A program made the translations under genes and the position numbers. The notes under the pieces were generated by a model. The model had not been told where the DNA came from. It ran no database searches and saw nothing but the letters and a program-made list of their open reading frames with translations. A DNA stretch of 25,724 nucleotides from Bordetella parapertussis (GTDB lineage: Bacteria > Pseudomonadota > Gammaproteobacteria > Burkholderiales > Burkholderiaceae_B). The DNA lies in the NCBI GenBank assembly GCA_945868195.1, contig CAMBLP010000010.1, forward strand, positions 1-25,724. Direction: 5' to 3'. Shown piece after piece: positions 7,691-15,706 of the stretch (its first letter is position 1; every line of letters begins with the position of its first letter).

Positions 7691-9106
7691 ATGTTGCTTT
7701 GGCTTGTCATTGCTTATCTCGCCCTTTCTGTCGCCATTGGCCTCTACGGAGCGTCCAAGGTTCACAGCGCCAGAGACTATGTTACTGCGGGTCGAAACTT
7801 GCCGATGGCGGTGGTGCTCGCCATGGTGTTTGCGACATGGTTTGGCGCGGAAACCGTGTTGGGGATCTCGGCGACTTTTTTGAAAGAAGGGTTCAGAGGC
7901 TTAATTTCTGATCCGCTCGGCGCATCGATGTGCTTAGTTTTATTTGGGCTGATCTTTGCCCGACCGCTCTACCGCATGAATCTCCTGACCTTGGGAGATT
8001 ACTTCCGCATTCGTTACAACCGCCAAACCGAGCTGCTGCTTTCGATCTGTATCGTCGTGTCCTATTTGGGCTGGGTGTCTGCGCAAATCACAGCACTAGG
8101 GTTAGTGTTCAACGTCTTGTCTGTTGATGCCATTTCTGTCACCCAGGGTATGTTGATCGGCGCGGGTGTTGTGGTGTTGTACACAATTTTCGGCGGTCTA
8201 TGGTCCGTCGCGCTGACAACATTCTTGCAAATGATTGTGATCATCATTGGTCTGTTGTTGGTCACGAATTTTGCGACCGATCAGGCGGGCGGTTTGACCA
8301 ACGTATTGGCCAAGGCCTCCGCTGAGGGTAAGTTTGATTTCTTGCCATCACTTGATATGTTGGACATGCTGGGTTGGATAGCTGCTCTTGTCACGATGGG
8401 GCTGGGCTCGATACCGCAGCAGGATGTTTTTCAGCGCGTGAACTCATCGCGTAATGAAACGATAGCCGTATGGGCCACCACCTTGGGTGGTATCTCGTAT
8501 TTCTTTTTTGCAGCCGTACCCTTGTTGCTTGCGTACACGGCCAACATTATCGATCCACAAATGGTTGCTAGCCTGATCGATACAGATTCGCAATTGATCC
8601 TGCCTACCTTGATCATGAATCACATGCCATTTTATATGCAGGTAATTTTCTTTGGCGCATTGATTTCCGTGATCATGAGTACAGCTTCTGGAACCTTGCT
8701 CGCACCATCGATTACTTTTACTGAAAATATTTTGAAAGGTTTTGCGCCACACATGACGGATCGTCAGTTGCTCGTCTCAACGAAGCTTACGGTGTTGGTC
8801 TTTAGCGCAATGGTCACGTTTTATGCGATCGCGACGGACGCCACGATTCATACGATGGTCGAGAATGCTTACCGTATCACGCTGGCAGGCGCCTTCGTTC
8901 CCTTGGCTGCGGGTCTTTTTTGGAAACGCGCCAGTAATCTGGGTGCGGCGTTTGCGATTTTGTTTGGGTTGTCGACATGGATTATTTTAGAGATTACAGG
9001 TGTCGATGAGCCGGTGCCGCCGCAACTGTTTGGTTTGATTGCGAGTTTGATCGGTATGATTTTGGGTTCTTACATCACGCCCAATAAAAGACACTTGCAG
9101 GCATAG
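7691..9106 (+). CDS. Sodium:solute symporter (SSS family)
   Basis: A 471-residue membrane protein with about 13 helices in the SSS family (relatives of PutP, PanF and ActP). Family marks: SAGRNLPMAVVLA-like opening (TAGRNLP after the first helix), ATWFGAETVLG (unwound helix 1), the QQDVFQRVNSSRNE segment, and TASGTLLAPS in a later helix where sodium-coordinating Ser/Thr residues lie. AGGA about 10 nt before ATG is the ribosome site. The substrate could be a carboxylate, amino acid or similar solute; nothing in the neighbours fixes it. It converges with the MATE gene, separated by only 10 bp. Confidence 0.9.
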   Translation: MLLWLVIAYLALSVAIGLYGASKVHSARDYVTAGRNLPMAVVLAMVFATWFGAETVLGISATFLKEGFRGLISDPLGASMCLVLFGLIFARPLYRMNLLTLGDYFRIRYNRQTELLLSICIVVSYLGWVSAQITALGLVFNVLSVDAISVTQGMLIGAGVVVLYTIFGGLWSVALTTFLQMIVIIIGLLLVTNFATDQAGGLTNVLAKASAEGKFDFLPSLDMLDMLGWIAALVTMGLGSIPQQDVFQRVNSSRNETIAVWATTLGGISYFFFAAVPLLLAYTANIIDPQMVASLIDTDSQLILPTLIMNHMPFYMQVIFFGALISVIMSTASGTLLAPSITFTENILKGFAPHMTDRQLLVSTKLTVLVFSAMVTFYAIATDATIHTMVENAYRITLAGAFVPLAAGLFWKRASNLGAAFAILFGLSTWIILEITGVDEPVPPQLFGLIASLIGMILGSYITPNKRHLQA

Positions 9107-9116
9107 CAAAGAAATT

Positions 9117-10490
9117 TTATCTGCGCCTAAACCAAACCCGCGGTGTGGTTGTGGCCAATATCACGATGCCGTAGAGCGCCATCGCAAGCGCTGAGGCGGC
9201 AAAGAACCATGTCAATGAGCCGGTGAAGTGCAAAATGGTCCAGCCGCCAAGGACTGCAACAATCAGACGCAGCACACCAGAGGCCAGTGGCCAAAAGAGT
9301 GTTCTTGCGCCTTGGGCCGCAAAGTAAAGCGTGAAGCCCAAACCAAAAAAACCAAAGAAGGGCCCAACCACCCTAAGGTAGCTGACGCCTGCTTCGATCA
9401 TGTCGGGATCATCACCAAACAGTCTCATCCAGCTGTAAGGCCAAATGGCGGCGGCTAGCCCGATCATCTCGGCGACGACAAAGGCCATGGCGCCACCCGT
9501 CAAGGCGATTTTTAAAGCGCGCTCTGGTTGATTGGCACCCAGGTTGGAGGCCACCATTGCAACGAGTGGCGCGCCAATACCGAATGCGACGGGAAAAATG
9601 AGGTATTCGAGTCTAGCCGCTGTGCCATAGCCGGCTAAGGCAGCGGTGCCTAAATAGGCGCCCACAAGCGCGGTGGTGGACGCAATAAGACCATTCGTGA
9701 GGAGTGGATTAAGCGTTGCAAAACCGCCGACGGCGAGAATGTTGCGCATGGGTGGCCAGGTAAGAGCACCTGTTTGTAGACGAGCGAGATTGCGACCGGA
9801 CATCACATACCAAAGCAAAATCGCTGTGCCACATCCGTAGTACGCAACCAGCGCCCAGCCTGCGCCTGCAATCCCCAGTGCGGGAAAAGGTCCCCAGCCG
9901 AAGATCAACAAAGGAGAAAGGGGAACAAGTAATACGGCGCCGCCAGAAATCACGATGCCGGGCGTGAACATGTTGCCGGAGCCACGGATCACACTGGCTA
10001 GCGCATTCATGATCCACATCAGAATCAAGCCGGGAAAGGCGATCTGCGCGTAGGCGAGAGCAGCCTCGAGTGCGCCCTCTTGGGCGCCCATCAGTTGGAA
10101 GAGTGGCGTGCTAAATATAATCAGCAGCGTTGAACAAATGATACCCAGAATGGTATTTAGCACAACGGCATGTAATGCGAGGCTATTGGCTAGTGAGGCA
10201 TTTCCAGCCCCGAGCGCGCGTGCGACGGCAGAGGAGATGCCTCCACCCATCGCGCCTTGTGACATGCTTTGCATCAACATCAGGATAGGCAGCACGAGTG
10301 CCGCGCCTGCGAGGGCATCGATTCCAAGTTTGGATAAGAACCACGCTTCGATAAAGCCCGTGCTCGACTGGGCCAGCATCATGACGAGATTGGGCCACGC
10401 TAGGCTAAGTAGCGTCAGGAAAATTGGGCCTTTTAGCATCGCCTCAAGCCTAGCATTGGCAGGCTTGACGGCAGGAGATGTTTTGAGCAT
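9117..10490 (-). CDS. MATE-family efflux transporter
   Basis: A MATE-family exporter of about 457 residues with 12 predicted helices in two similar halves: PIFLTLLSLAWPNLVMMLAQ opens the first and MRNILAVGGFATLNPLLTNG the second. GAGNASLANSLALHAV is the characteristic loop after helix 3. MATE proteins expel cationic drugs or metabolites using Na+ or H+ gradients. Candidate starts are ATG 10490, GTG 10493 and TTG 10505; I chose ATG, although no clear Shine-Dalgarno is visible. A terminator-like hairpin sits in the leader just upstream (10504-10540), which may attenuate expression. It is divergent from the LysR gene. Confidence 0.88.
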   Translation of the reverse strand: MLKTSPAVKPANARLEAMLKGPIFLTLLSLAWPNLVMMLAQSSTGFIEAWFLSKLGIDALAGAALVLPILMLMQSMSQGAMGGGISSAVARALGAGNASLANSLALHAVVLNTILGIICSTLLIIFSTPLFQLMGAQEGALEAALAYAQIAFPGLILMWIMNALASVIRGSGNMFTPGIVISGGAVLLVPLSPLLIFGWGPFPALGIAGAGWALVAYYGCGTAILLWYVMSGRNLARLQTGALTWPPMRNILAVGGFATLNPLLTNGLIASTTALVGAYLGTAALAGYGTAARLEYLIFPVAFGIGAPLVAMVASNLGANQPERALKIALTGGAMAFVVAEMIGLAAAIWPYSWMRLFGDDPDMIEAGVSYLRVVGPFFGFFGLGFTLYFAAQGARTLFWPLASGVLRLIVAVLGGWTILHFTGSLTWFFAASALAMALYGIVILATTTPRVWFRRR

Positions 10491-10503
10491 CACTAAGAGT
10501 ATC

Positions 10504-10540
10504 AAAAAATAAGGTGATCAACCGATCGATTGATCACCTT
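10504..10540 (-). promoter_or_regulatory. Terminator-like hairpin with clustered GATC sites upstream of the MATE gene
   Basis: A perfect 11-bp inverted repeat (arms 10511-10521 and 10530-10540, 8-nt loop) is followed on the minus strand by a T-rich stretch (complement of 10504-10509). In that direction it has intrinsic-terminator form, yet no minus-strand gene lies upstream of it; it sits 14-20 bp before the MATE start. It could be an attenuator, a stop for transcripts leaving the LysR side, or a palindromic operator. GATC occurs at 10516, 10524, 10532 and 10542. Confidence 0.6.
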
Positions 10541-10600
10541 TGATCCATCTTCCGGTAAGAAGAATCGGCTTTGACGCGCGCATCCCTATGTAGAGAGTGC

Positions 10601-10620
10601 CTGTTGACGGTAATCAACAG
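10601..10620. repeat. Short inverted repeat in the MATE-LysR intergenic region
   Basis: Arms CTGTTGA (10601-10607) and TCAACAG (10614-10620) are perfect complements around a 6-nt loop. It lies between the two divergent genes, about 100 bp from the LysR start, where a LysR-type regulator commonly binds. No T run follows in either direction, so it is more likely a binding site or chance than a terminator. The 10541-10708 stretch holds no gene that I can see. Confidence 0.4.
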
Positions 10621-10720
10621 CTGCGCGTGAACAACCTGTAGGGCTATTACAGTCTATTTATTGCTATCTGCATAATATTGATTTAATCTAGATGTATCTT
10701 GAAATCAGATGGGTTTGATC

Positions 10721-11656
10721 ATGGAGCTCAGGCAGCTGCGTTATTTTGTCGCCATCGCAGAGCATGGAAGCTTTTCAAAAGCCGCCAGTAAGGTGCATAT
10801 CGCCCAATCGGCGCTTAGCCATCAGCTCGCCTTGCTTGAGGAGGAATTGGGGGCGGTACTCTTTTTGCGCTCACGACGGGGTGTCACGCTGACCGAGGCG
10901 GGCGAGCTTTTCCGTACGCATGCACTCTCCATTTTGCGGCAAGTCGCCGACGCCCAGACGAGTGTGTCAAGCTTACTCAAGGCGCCATCGGGACGCGTGA
11001 TTTTTGGTCTGCCACACAGCATTTCTCATGCCTTGGCGTTGCCATTGATCGCTGCTGTGCGGCAGGAGATGCCTCTGGTTAACTTGGAATTGACGGAAGA
11101 GCTGACAGGCAATCTTGCGCAACAGCTACAGGCGGGATCGTTGCACTTATCGATTCTGTTTGATGATGGTCAGCTCGGTGACTTTTTGTATGAGACGCTT
11201 GTCTCAGAGCGTATGTCTTTAATCTTTCAACCTGAGAGTCCAAAGGCACATGACAAAACTTCCGTGACTTTCCGGGAGGCGCTGAGTCGACCGCTGATTT
11301 TGCCAGCCCAACCCCACGGCGTGCGTCCGATTATCGAGGCGGCTGCTTTGAAAGCGGGTCTTCCTCCCCCTAACGTCGCAGCGGATATCAGCTCGATCAG
11401 TATTTTGCGAAACTCGTTGTTGGCAGGAATGGGCCAAACGATCTTGCCTGTGATGCCGCTCAAGGCCGAGCTTGAAAGTGGTTTATTAAAAAGCTTGCCG
11501 ATTCGGGCGCCAACGATCACACGTACAGTCGCTTTATGTCGTGCTCAGCACATTCCCCGGTCGACGGCCGCGCCAGCTGTGAGTGTGGTGACCAAGCGCG
11601 TCATGCGGGAGCTTTGCCTGAGCAAGGTATGGATGGATGCGACGTTTATTGGGTGA
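10721..11656 (+). CDS. LysR-type transcriptional regulator
   Basis: A LysR regulator of 311 residues from ATG 10721, whose start MELRQLRYFVAIAEHGSFS is the canonical family N-terminus; an in-frame ATG at 10709 would add four residues. The winged HTH covers about residues 1-60 (AASKVHIAQSALSHQLALLEEELG, then LFLRSRRGVTLTEAGE), followed by a linker helix and the effector-binding domain. GRVIFGLPHSISHALALPLI marks the start of the effector domain, as in CbbR/NAC-like members. It converges with the LeuD-like gene and overlaps its end by 11 bp, so control of that operon is likely by proximity, but its own promoter region also faces the MATE gene. Confidence 0.9.
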   Translation: MELRQLRYFVAIAEHGSFSKAASKVHIAQSALSHQLALLEEELGAVLFLRSRRGVTLTEAGELFRTHALSILRQVADAQTSVSSLLKAPSGRVIFGLPHSISHALALPLIAAVRQEMPLVNLELTEELTGNLAQQLQAGSLHLSILFDDGQLGDFLYETLVSERMSLIFQPESPKAHDKTSVTFREALSRPLILPAQPHGVRPIIEAAALKAGLPPPNVAADISSISILRNSLLAGMGQTILPVMPLKAELESGLLKSLPIRAPTITRTVALCRAQHIPRSTAAPAVSVVTKRVMRELCLSKVWMDATFIG

Positions 11657-12266
11657 AATAGGCCCAGGGTCTTTTAGTGCGATCTGTTTGTCTGAAGTCA
11701 TCGATTTGAGAAGATTGTGAAAGTGTCAGCGCAATTTCATCCATACCGTGCAACAGCATCTCTCTAAGAGCGGGTGGTGCACTAAAGGAAATGTGTTTGC
11801 CACTGGGTGAGGTGACCGTAAGTGCCTCTAGATTAACCGTGATGAGACCTTGTCCCTCTGTATGGGCCACTTCGTCCACTAACACGCGAATCACTTCAAT
11901 CGGAAGCTCGACGGGAACCAAGCCATTACGATAGCAATTGTTAAAAAAAATACCACCGAAAGAGGGGGCAATGATTGCCCTGAAGCCAAATTCGCGCAAG
12001 GCTTTTGGGGCGCGTTCTCTCGATGAGCCGCAACCAAAGTTCCGATCAGCCAAAAGCACCTGTGATCGATCGTAGGGAGATTGATTCAAAATAAAGTCGG
12101 GATTCGGACTTCCGTCAGGAAGAAAACGCCAACCATGAAATAAGTGGGCACCATAACCTTTTGCATCAGTTCCGCCTAAAAAAAGTGCGGGTATGATCTG
12201 ATCGGTATCAATATTGATGCGCATAAAGGGTGCGGCGATACCTGATACTTTCTTGAGTGCTTCCAT
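11646..12266 (-). CDS. LeuD-like small subunit of an aconitase-family hydro-lyase
   Basis: A 206-residue swivel-domain subunit, similar in length to E. coli LeuD (201). NIDTDQIIPALFL (18-30), GAHLFHGWRFL (39-49), FGCGSSRERAP (77-87) and APSFGGIFFNN are all at the LeuD positions; GCGSSRE supplies the catalytic serine and substrate-carboxylate arginine in aconitase-family enzymes. The partner is the LeuC-like gene directly upstream, joined by a TAATG overlap. The neighbouring lyase and Bug receptor, and the absence of leuB, argue for a catabolic hydratase or isomerase of a substituted malate or maleate rather than 3-isopropylmalate. The 3' end overlaps the convergent LysR gene. Confidence 0.88.
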   Translation of the reverse strand: MEALKKVSGIAAPFMRINIDTDQIIPALFLGGTDAKGYGAHLFHGWRFLPDGSPNPDFILNQSPYDRSQVLLADRNFGCGSSRERAPKALREFGFRAIIAPSFGGIFFNNCYRNGLVPVELPIEVIRVLVDEVAHTEGQGLITVNLEALTVTSPSGKHISFSAPPALREMLLHGMDEIALTLSQSSQIDDFRQTDRTKRPWAYFTQ

Positions 12267-13681
12267 TAGATGAGTTCCCGAGCGTCGGCAATGCAGCCTT
12301 TGATGGCAGAGGCTGCGACAGTAGCAGGGCTTGCCAAGTGAGTCCTTGTTTGCGGACCTTGCCTAGATTCAAAGTTTCGATTTGTTGTGCTGATCACACG
12401 CAAGTTGGCAAAGCGGTTGTCTCCGATATGGCCACAGAAGCCACAGGCTGATTCGTGCCACTCAAAACCTGCTTGAATAAAAATTTGATCAAGACCTTCC
12501 GCTTCGGCAGCATGTTTGACAGCAGTCGAGCCCGGCACGCAAATGGCCTGAATGCCTGGTTTAATTTTTCTGCCTTTAAGTACTGCGGCGGCGGCGCGTA
12601 AATCCGATAGTCGTGCGTTGGTGCAGGAGCCGATATAGGCGACATCGATCGGTACACCCAAAAGAGGAGTTTGCGCTTCGAGTCGCATGTAGTTTAAGGC
12701 GCGCTCACCCAAAGCTTGTGCTTCGTGATCCGATGCGGTCTTCGGAGCGGGAATGTTTATTCCTATGGCGCCCACTTGTTGAGGACTGATGCCCCAAGTC
12801 ACTTGAGGCTCAAGCATATTGCAATCGATCGTCACCTCTTTGTCGAACTGAGCACCAGGGTCGCTGGCTAGCGTAGACCAGTAGGCGACTGCCTGATCCC
12901 ATGCCGCAGCTTTAGGAGAAAATTCTGCACCCTTGAGATATTGAAAGGTTTTTTCATCGGGAGGCACGAAACCATATTTGCAAGAAAACTCGATCGACAT
13001 GTTGCACAGAGTCAGACGTCCCTCGACAGAAAGATCTTGAACCGCTTGTCCGGCGTATTCCGTTGCAAAGCCAATGCCACCTTGGGCTCCAACTTTTCCA
13101 ATTAAAGCCAGAATCATGTCTTTGGCAAACACGCCAGGTTTAAGCCGTCCGTTGAACGTCACACGCATGGTTTTGGGTTTGGCTTGCGCCAAGGTTTGCG
13201 TCGCGAGCACATGTTCTGCTTCAGATGCACCGATACCCCAAGCCAGTGCGCCCACGCCACCGATGGTGCTGGTGTGGCTATCACAACAGACCAGCGTAGC
13301 GCCAGGAAACGCGATGCCGAGTTCAGGCGCTACAACGTGCGCGATGCCTTGTCGCGGGTCATCGTAATCAATAAAGTGCACGCCCCATTTTTTTGATGCT
13401 TCACGCGTGGTTTGAATCATGGAAGGGCCGCTTGTCGAGACGGAGTCGCAGGGGCCTCGTCCGGGTTGCGTTGAAATCAAGTGCTCGATCACGGTGAATA
13501 CTTGCTGTCGGCTAACAGGTTGCCGACCTGCTTCTTCTAGCGCCCGAAGTGCTTGGCTTCCTGAGAGTTCATGCAGTACCAGTCGATCTATTTGCAGAAG
13601 GTCGGACTGTTGGTCAAGACTTTTGATGACGTGATCTTGCCAAACCTTCTCGAAAAAAGTACGTGGCTTTTGGGCGATCAT
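12266..13681 (-). CDS. LeuC-like large subunit of an aconitase-family hydro-lyase
   Basis: A 471-residue [4Fe-4S] subunit aligned end to end with E. coli LeuC (466). Cluster ligands are present: Cys353 in GSCTNAR (351-357), Cys413 and Cys416 in ACGFCGH. CCDSHT (132-137), LATQTL and NRNFESRQG are conserved. Two sites differ from LeuC: the usual MDHNVST is IEHLIST (65-71, Asp to Glu beside the catalytic His and loss of Asn), and CSMCLAMN is replaced by CGFCGHIG (413-420). Both line the active site, which suggests another substrate, for example a methylated malate or maleate. It overlaps the lyase gene by 4 bp (ATGA) and the LeuD-like gene by 1 bp. Confidence 0.88.
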   Translation of the reverse strand: MIAQKPRTFFEKVWQDHVIKSLDQQSDLLQIDRLVLHELSGSQALRALEEAGRQPVSRQQVFTVIEHLISTQPGRGPCDSVSTSGPSMIQTTREASKKWGVHFIDYDDPRQGIAHVVAPELGIAFPGATLVCCDSHTSTIGGVGALAWGIGASEAEHVLATQTLAQAKPKTMRVTFNGRLKPGVFAKDMILALIGKVGAQGGIGFATEYAGQAVQDLSVEGRLTLCNMSIEFSCKYGFVPPDEKTFQYLKGAEFSPKAAAWDQAVAYWSTLASDPGAQFDKEVTIDCNMLEPQVTWGISPQQVGAIGINIPAPKTASDHEAQALGERALNYMRLEAQTPLLGVPIDVAYIGSCTNARLSDLRAAAAVLKGRKIKPGIQAICVPGSTAVKHAAEAEGLDQIFIQAGFEWHESACGFCGHIGDNRFANLRVISTTNRNFESRQGPQTRTHLASPATVAASAIKGCIADARELI

Positions 13682-14547
13682 GTATAACGTTTCTCGAGTT
13701 CTTTGAAATGGTTGGCGTCGAGCGCTTCTTGTCTTTCAGCAAACATCATGAGCTTGGACTCGAAACCTTTGATCGAGCCGTGTTCGGCGAGATGCTGCAT
13801 CGCCTGTTGCATTGCAAGCATGGAAGCTTGCAGGGCTGCGTTGGCGTAGCAAACAACCGCATAACCTGCTTGAGCGAGTTCTTCGCGCGGCAGCAAAGGT
13901 GTTTTTCCACCAATGACCATGTTGCAAAGATGAATGCCGGGCACCGCAGCGGGAATCGCGAGTAATTCCTCCTTGGTGAGGGGCGCTTCAACAAACAGAA
14001 AATCAGCACCTGCTTCCTGATAGGCGCGCGCGCGATCAAGTGCCGCTTCAAAGCCTTCGACGGCTCTTGCGTCTGTTCGGGCGAGAATCATGAGATCTGG
14101 ATCTTTTCGCGCATCGACAGCTGCCTTGAGTTTGGAGACCATCTCTTGCGTCGAGATGATGTCTTTGCCTTCAAAATGACCACAACGTTTGGGATAGGTT
14201 TGGTCTTCGAGCATGATGGCATTGGCTCCCGCTCTTTCAAGCAGTTGAACCGTGCGGCGTGCATTGATCGCATTGCCAAAGCCAGTGTCCCCATCCGCGA
14301 GAATGGGAATATTCACGACATCGCGAATCGCTGCCACGTGATCTGCAAGCTCCGTGACGGATACAAGTCCTAAGTCCGGAACGCCGAGATAGTTGTTAGC
14401 CACAGCAGCACCGCTCACCAGCATCATTTTGTGTCCTGCGGCTTCGATAAATCTGGCCGCTAACGCGTTGCCGGCACCGGGCATCATGTGCCCTGCACCG
14501 GCGACAAGCGCTTGGCGTAGTGTCTTATTCAGACTTTGAGTGCTCAT
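13678..14547 (-). CDS. Isocitrate lyase/PEP mutase superfamily lyase (dimethylmalate or methylisocitrate lyase-like)
   Basis: A 289-residue TIM-barrel protein of the ICL/PEPM superfamily. DGDTGFGN (85-92) and EDQ (114-116) hold the Mg2+-binding acidic residues, and KRCGHFEGK (120-128) carries the catalytic Cys122 of the lyase branch, which PEP mutases lack. The length fits 2-methylisocitrate lyase (PrpB), 2,3-dimethylmalate lyase and related enzymes rather than long isocitrate lyases. The retro-aldol reaction would give pyruvate or glyoxylate plus a short acid. It is translationally coupled (4-bp ATGA overlaps) to the Bug gene before it and the LeuC-like gene after it. No prpC or prpD is near, so a methylcitrate cycle role is not supported. 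Confidence 0.87.
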   Translation of the reverse strand: MSTQSLNKTLRQALVAGAGHMMPGAGNALAARFIEAAGHKMMLVSGAAVANNYLGVPDLGLVSVTELADHVAAIRDVVNIPILADGDTGFGNAINARRTVQLLERAGANAIMLEDQTYPKRCGHFEGKDIISTQEMVSKLKAAVDARKDPDLMILARTDARAVEGFEAALDRARAYQEAGADFLFVEAPLTKEELLAIPAAVPGIHLCNMVIGGKTPLLPREELAQAGYAVVCYANAALQASMLAMQQAMQHLAEHGSIKGFESKLMMFAERQEALDANHFKELEKRYT

Positions 14548-15518
14548 TTAAACTTCACCTGAGCGACTTCGATCACGCGTTTCCAGCGTTCGATATCCGA
14601 AAGGATGGTTCGCATCAAGTCGTCTGGTGTCCCACCTACAGCGGTCGTTCCTTCAGCGGCAAAGCGTTCAGTCACGGACTTATGCTTAAGCACCTTGTTG
14701 AGTTCTCTGTTGAGGAAAGTAACGGCTTCGGCGGGCATACCCTTAGGGCCGGCCACGGCTTTCCAGTCCACAACGTTGTAGCCTTTGACACCTTGTTCTT
14801 CAAAGGTTTTGACATCTGCAAGACTATCGAGGCGTTTGGTGCCCGCGATACCAATCGCCTTGAGGCGACCGCCTTTGATTTGCGGTGCCGCAAAAGTCGA
14901 GCTCGTCAACATCATGTCGACGTTTCCACCTAATAAGTCGTTATAGGCTTGAGACGAGCCTTTGTAGGGAATGTGCGCGAGGCTAATACCCATTAAGAAA
15001 GCCAACTCTTCGGTGCCTAAATGAGCAAGCGAGCCGATGCCTGCAGAACCGTGACTAAGTTTGCCCGGATTTTTAAGCGCCGCAGCTTTGAGGTCCTCGA
15101 CATTATTCAGGGGCGAGTTCGCCCGCACCACCAAGATCGCAGGGTCTCGTGAAACCATAATGATCGGCTGCATATCATTGACCGGATCAAAATTTAGATT
15201 TCTGCCAATCGCCGCCTGAATAGCATAGGTGCTTGACATATTCAGGACGGTGTAGCCATCTGGAGGGGACTTCAGGACAAAGGATGAACCAATAATGCCG
15301 CCAGCACCTGCTTTGTTTTCGACGACAACCACATCATTGATTTGTTCGCTTAACCTTTGGGCCAGCATGCGAGCAACCGCATCTCCGCCGCCACCGGCTG
15401 CAAAGGGCACGACGAAACGAATTTGTTTATTTGGGTATGCTTTTTGGGCAAATAACGATTGGGAACTGAGCGCAAAGCCTGCGGCGATGGCCGAACCCAC
15501 AAAGTGACGGCGGTTCAT
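14544..15518 (-). CDS. Bug-family tripartite tricarboxylate transporter substrate-binding protein
   Basis: A 324-residue periplasmic receptor. A Tat-like or Sec signal (MNRRHFVGSAIAAGFALSSQSLFA) precedes the usual Bug mature start AYPNKQIRFVVPFAAGGGGD. ENKAGAGGIIGSSFV, PPDGYTVL and HIPYKGSSQAYNDLLGG (the ligand-loop motif) are all recognisable. Bug proteins bind carboxylates for TctAB-type carriers. Good ribosome site CCGGAGACACT before ATG. It opens the four-gene run Bug - lyase - LeuC - LeuD, so its ligand is probably the substrate of those enzymes. No TctA or TctB gene is in the window. Confidence 0.93.
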   Translation of the reverse strand: MNRRHFVGSAIAAGFALSSQSLFAQKAYPNKQIRFVVPFAAGGGGDAVARMLAQRLSEQINDVVVVENKAGAGGIIGSSFVLKSPPDGYTVLNMSSTYAIQAAIGRNLNFDPVNDMQPIIMVSRDPAILVVRANSPLNNVEDLKAAALKNPGKLSHGSAGIGSLAHLGTEELAFLMGISLAHIPYKGSSQAYNDLLGGNVDMMLTSSTFAAPQIKGGRLKAIGIAGTKRLDSLADVKTFEEQGVKGYNVVDWKAVAGPKGMPAEAVTFLNRELNKVLKHKSVTERFAAEGTTAVGGTPDDLMRTILSDIERWKRVIEVAQVKFK

Positions 15519-15546
15519 AGTGTCTCCGGTTTGTATATTGTTGTGT

Positions 15547-15554
15547 ATCTAGAT
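15547..15554. promoter_or_regulatory. ATCTAGAT palindrome in the leader of the Bug-lyase-LeuCD operon
   Basis: The 8-bp palindrome ATCTAGAT lies about 30 bp upstream of the Bug start. The same 8-mer occurs at 10686-10693 upstream of the LysR gene; in both places ATTG lies 5-6 bp to its left on the plus strand. This could be part of a LysR-type operator shared by regulator and target, but two copies are weak evidence. Confidence 0.3.
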
Positions 15555-15597
15555 TTGTGCCGTTCTGCAGCATAAAACGCTCTTTGCTGGTGGTTGC

Positions 15598-15627
15598 AAC
15601 AGCGCTGAGCAAATAGTCAGCGCTGTT
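15598..15627. repeat. Perfect 11-bp inverted repeat between the two Bug genes
   Basis: Left arm 15598-15608 (AACAGCGCTGA) and right arm 15617-15627 (TCAGCGCTGTT), with an 8-nt loop. It would form a stable GC-rich hairpin after the upstream Bug gene ends at 15707 on the minus strand. No T run follows in either direction, so it may be an mRNA 3'-end stabiliser, a weak terminator or an operator. The rest of the 15519-15706 gap holds no visible gene. Confidence 0.55.
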
Positions 15628-15706
15628 TGAAGGTCGCCCCCAACATGACCACCGACCTTGTGTATTGTGCGCTTTTGCCGGTGGGTGGGTACTTGTATTG
15701 GCGCAC

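Noticed and set aside
10541..10708. A second riboswitch (for example a guanidine type) before the MATE gene
   Set aside because: None of the conserved motifs of the guanidine classes was found; only simple hairpins are visible.
11646..13681. Reading the LeuCD-like pair as leucine-biosynthetic leuC and leuD
   Set aside because: No leuA or leuB is nearby, the pair is translationally coupled to a lyase and a Bug receptor, and the LeuC active-site motifs deviate. It cannot be fully excluded without the rest of the genome.
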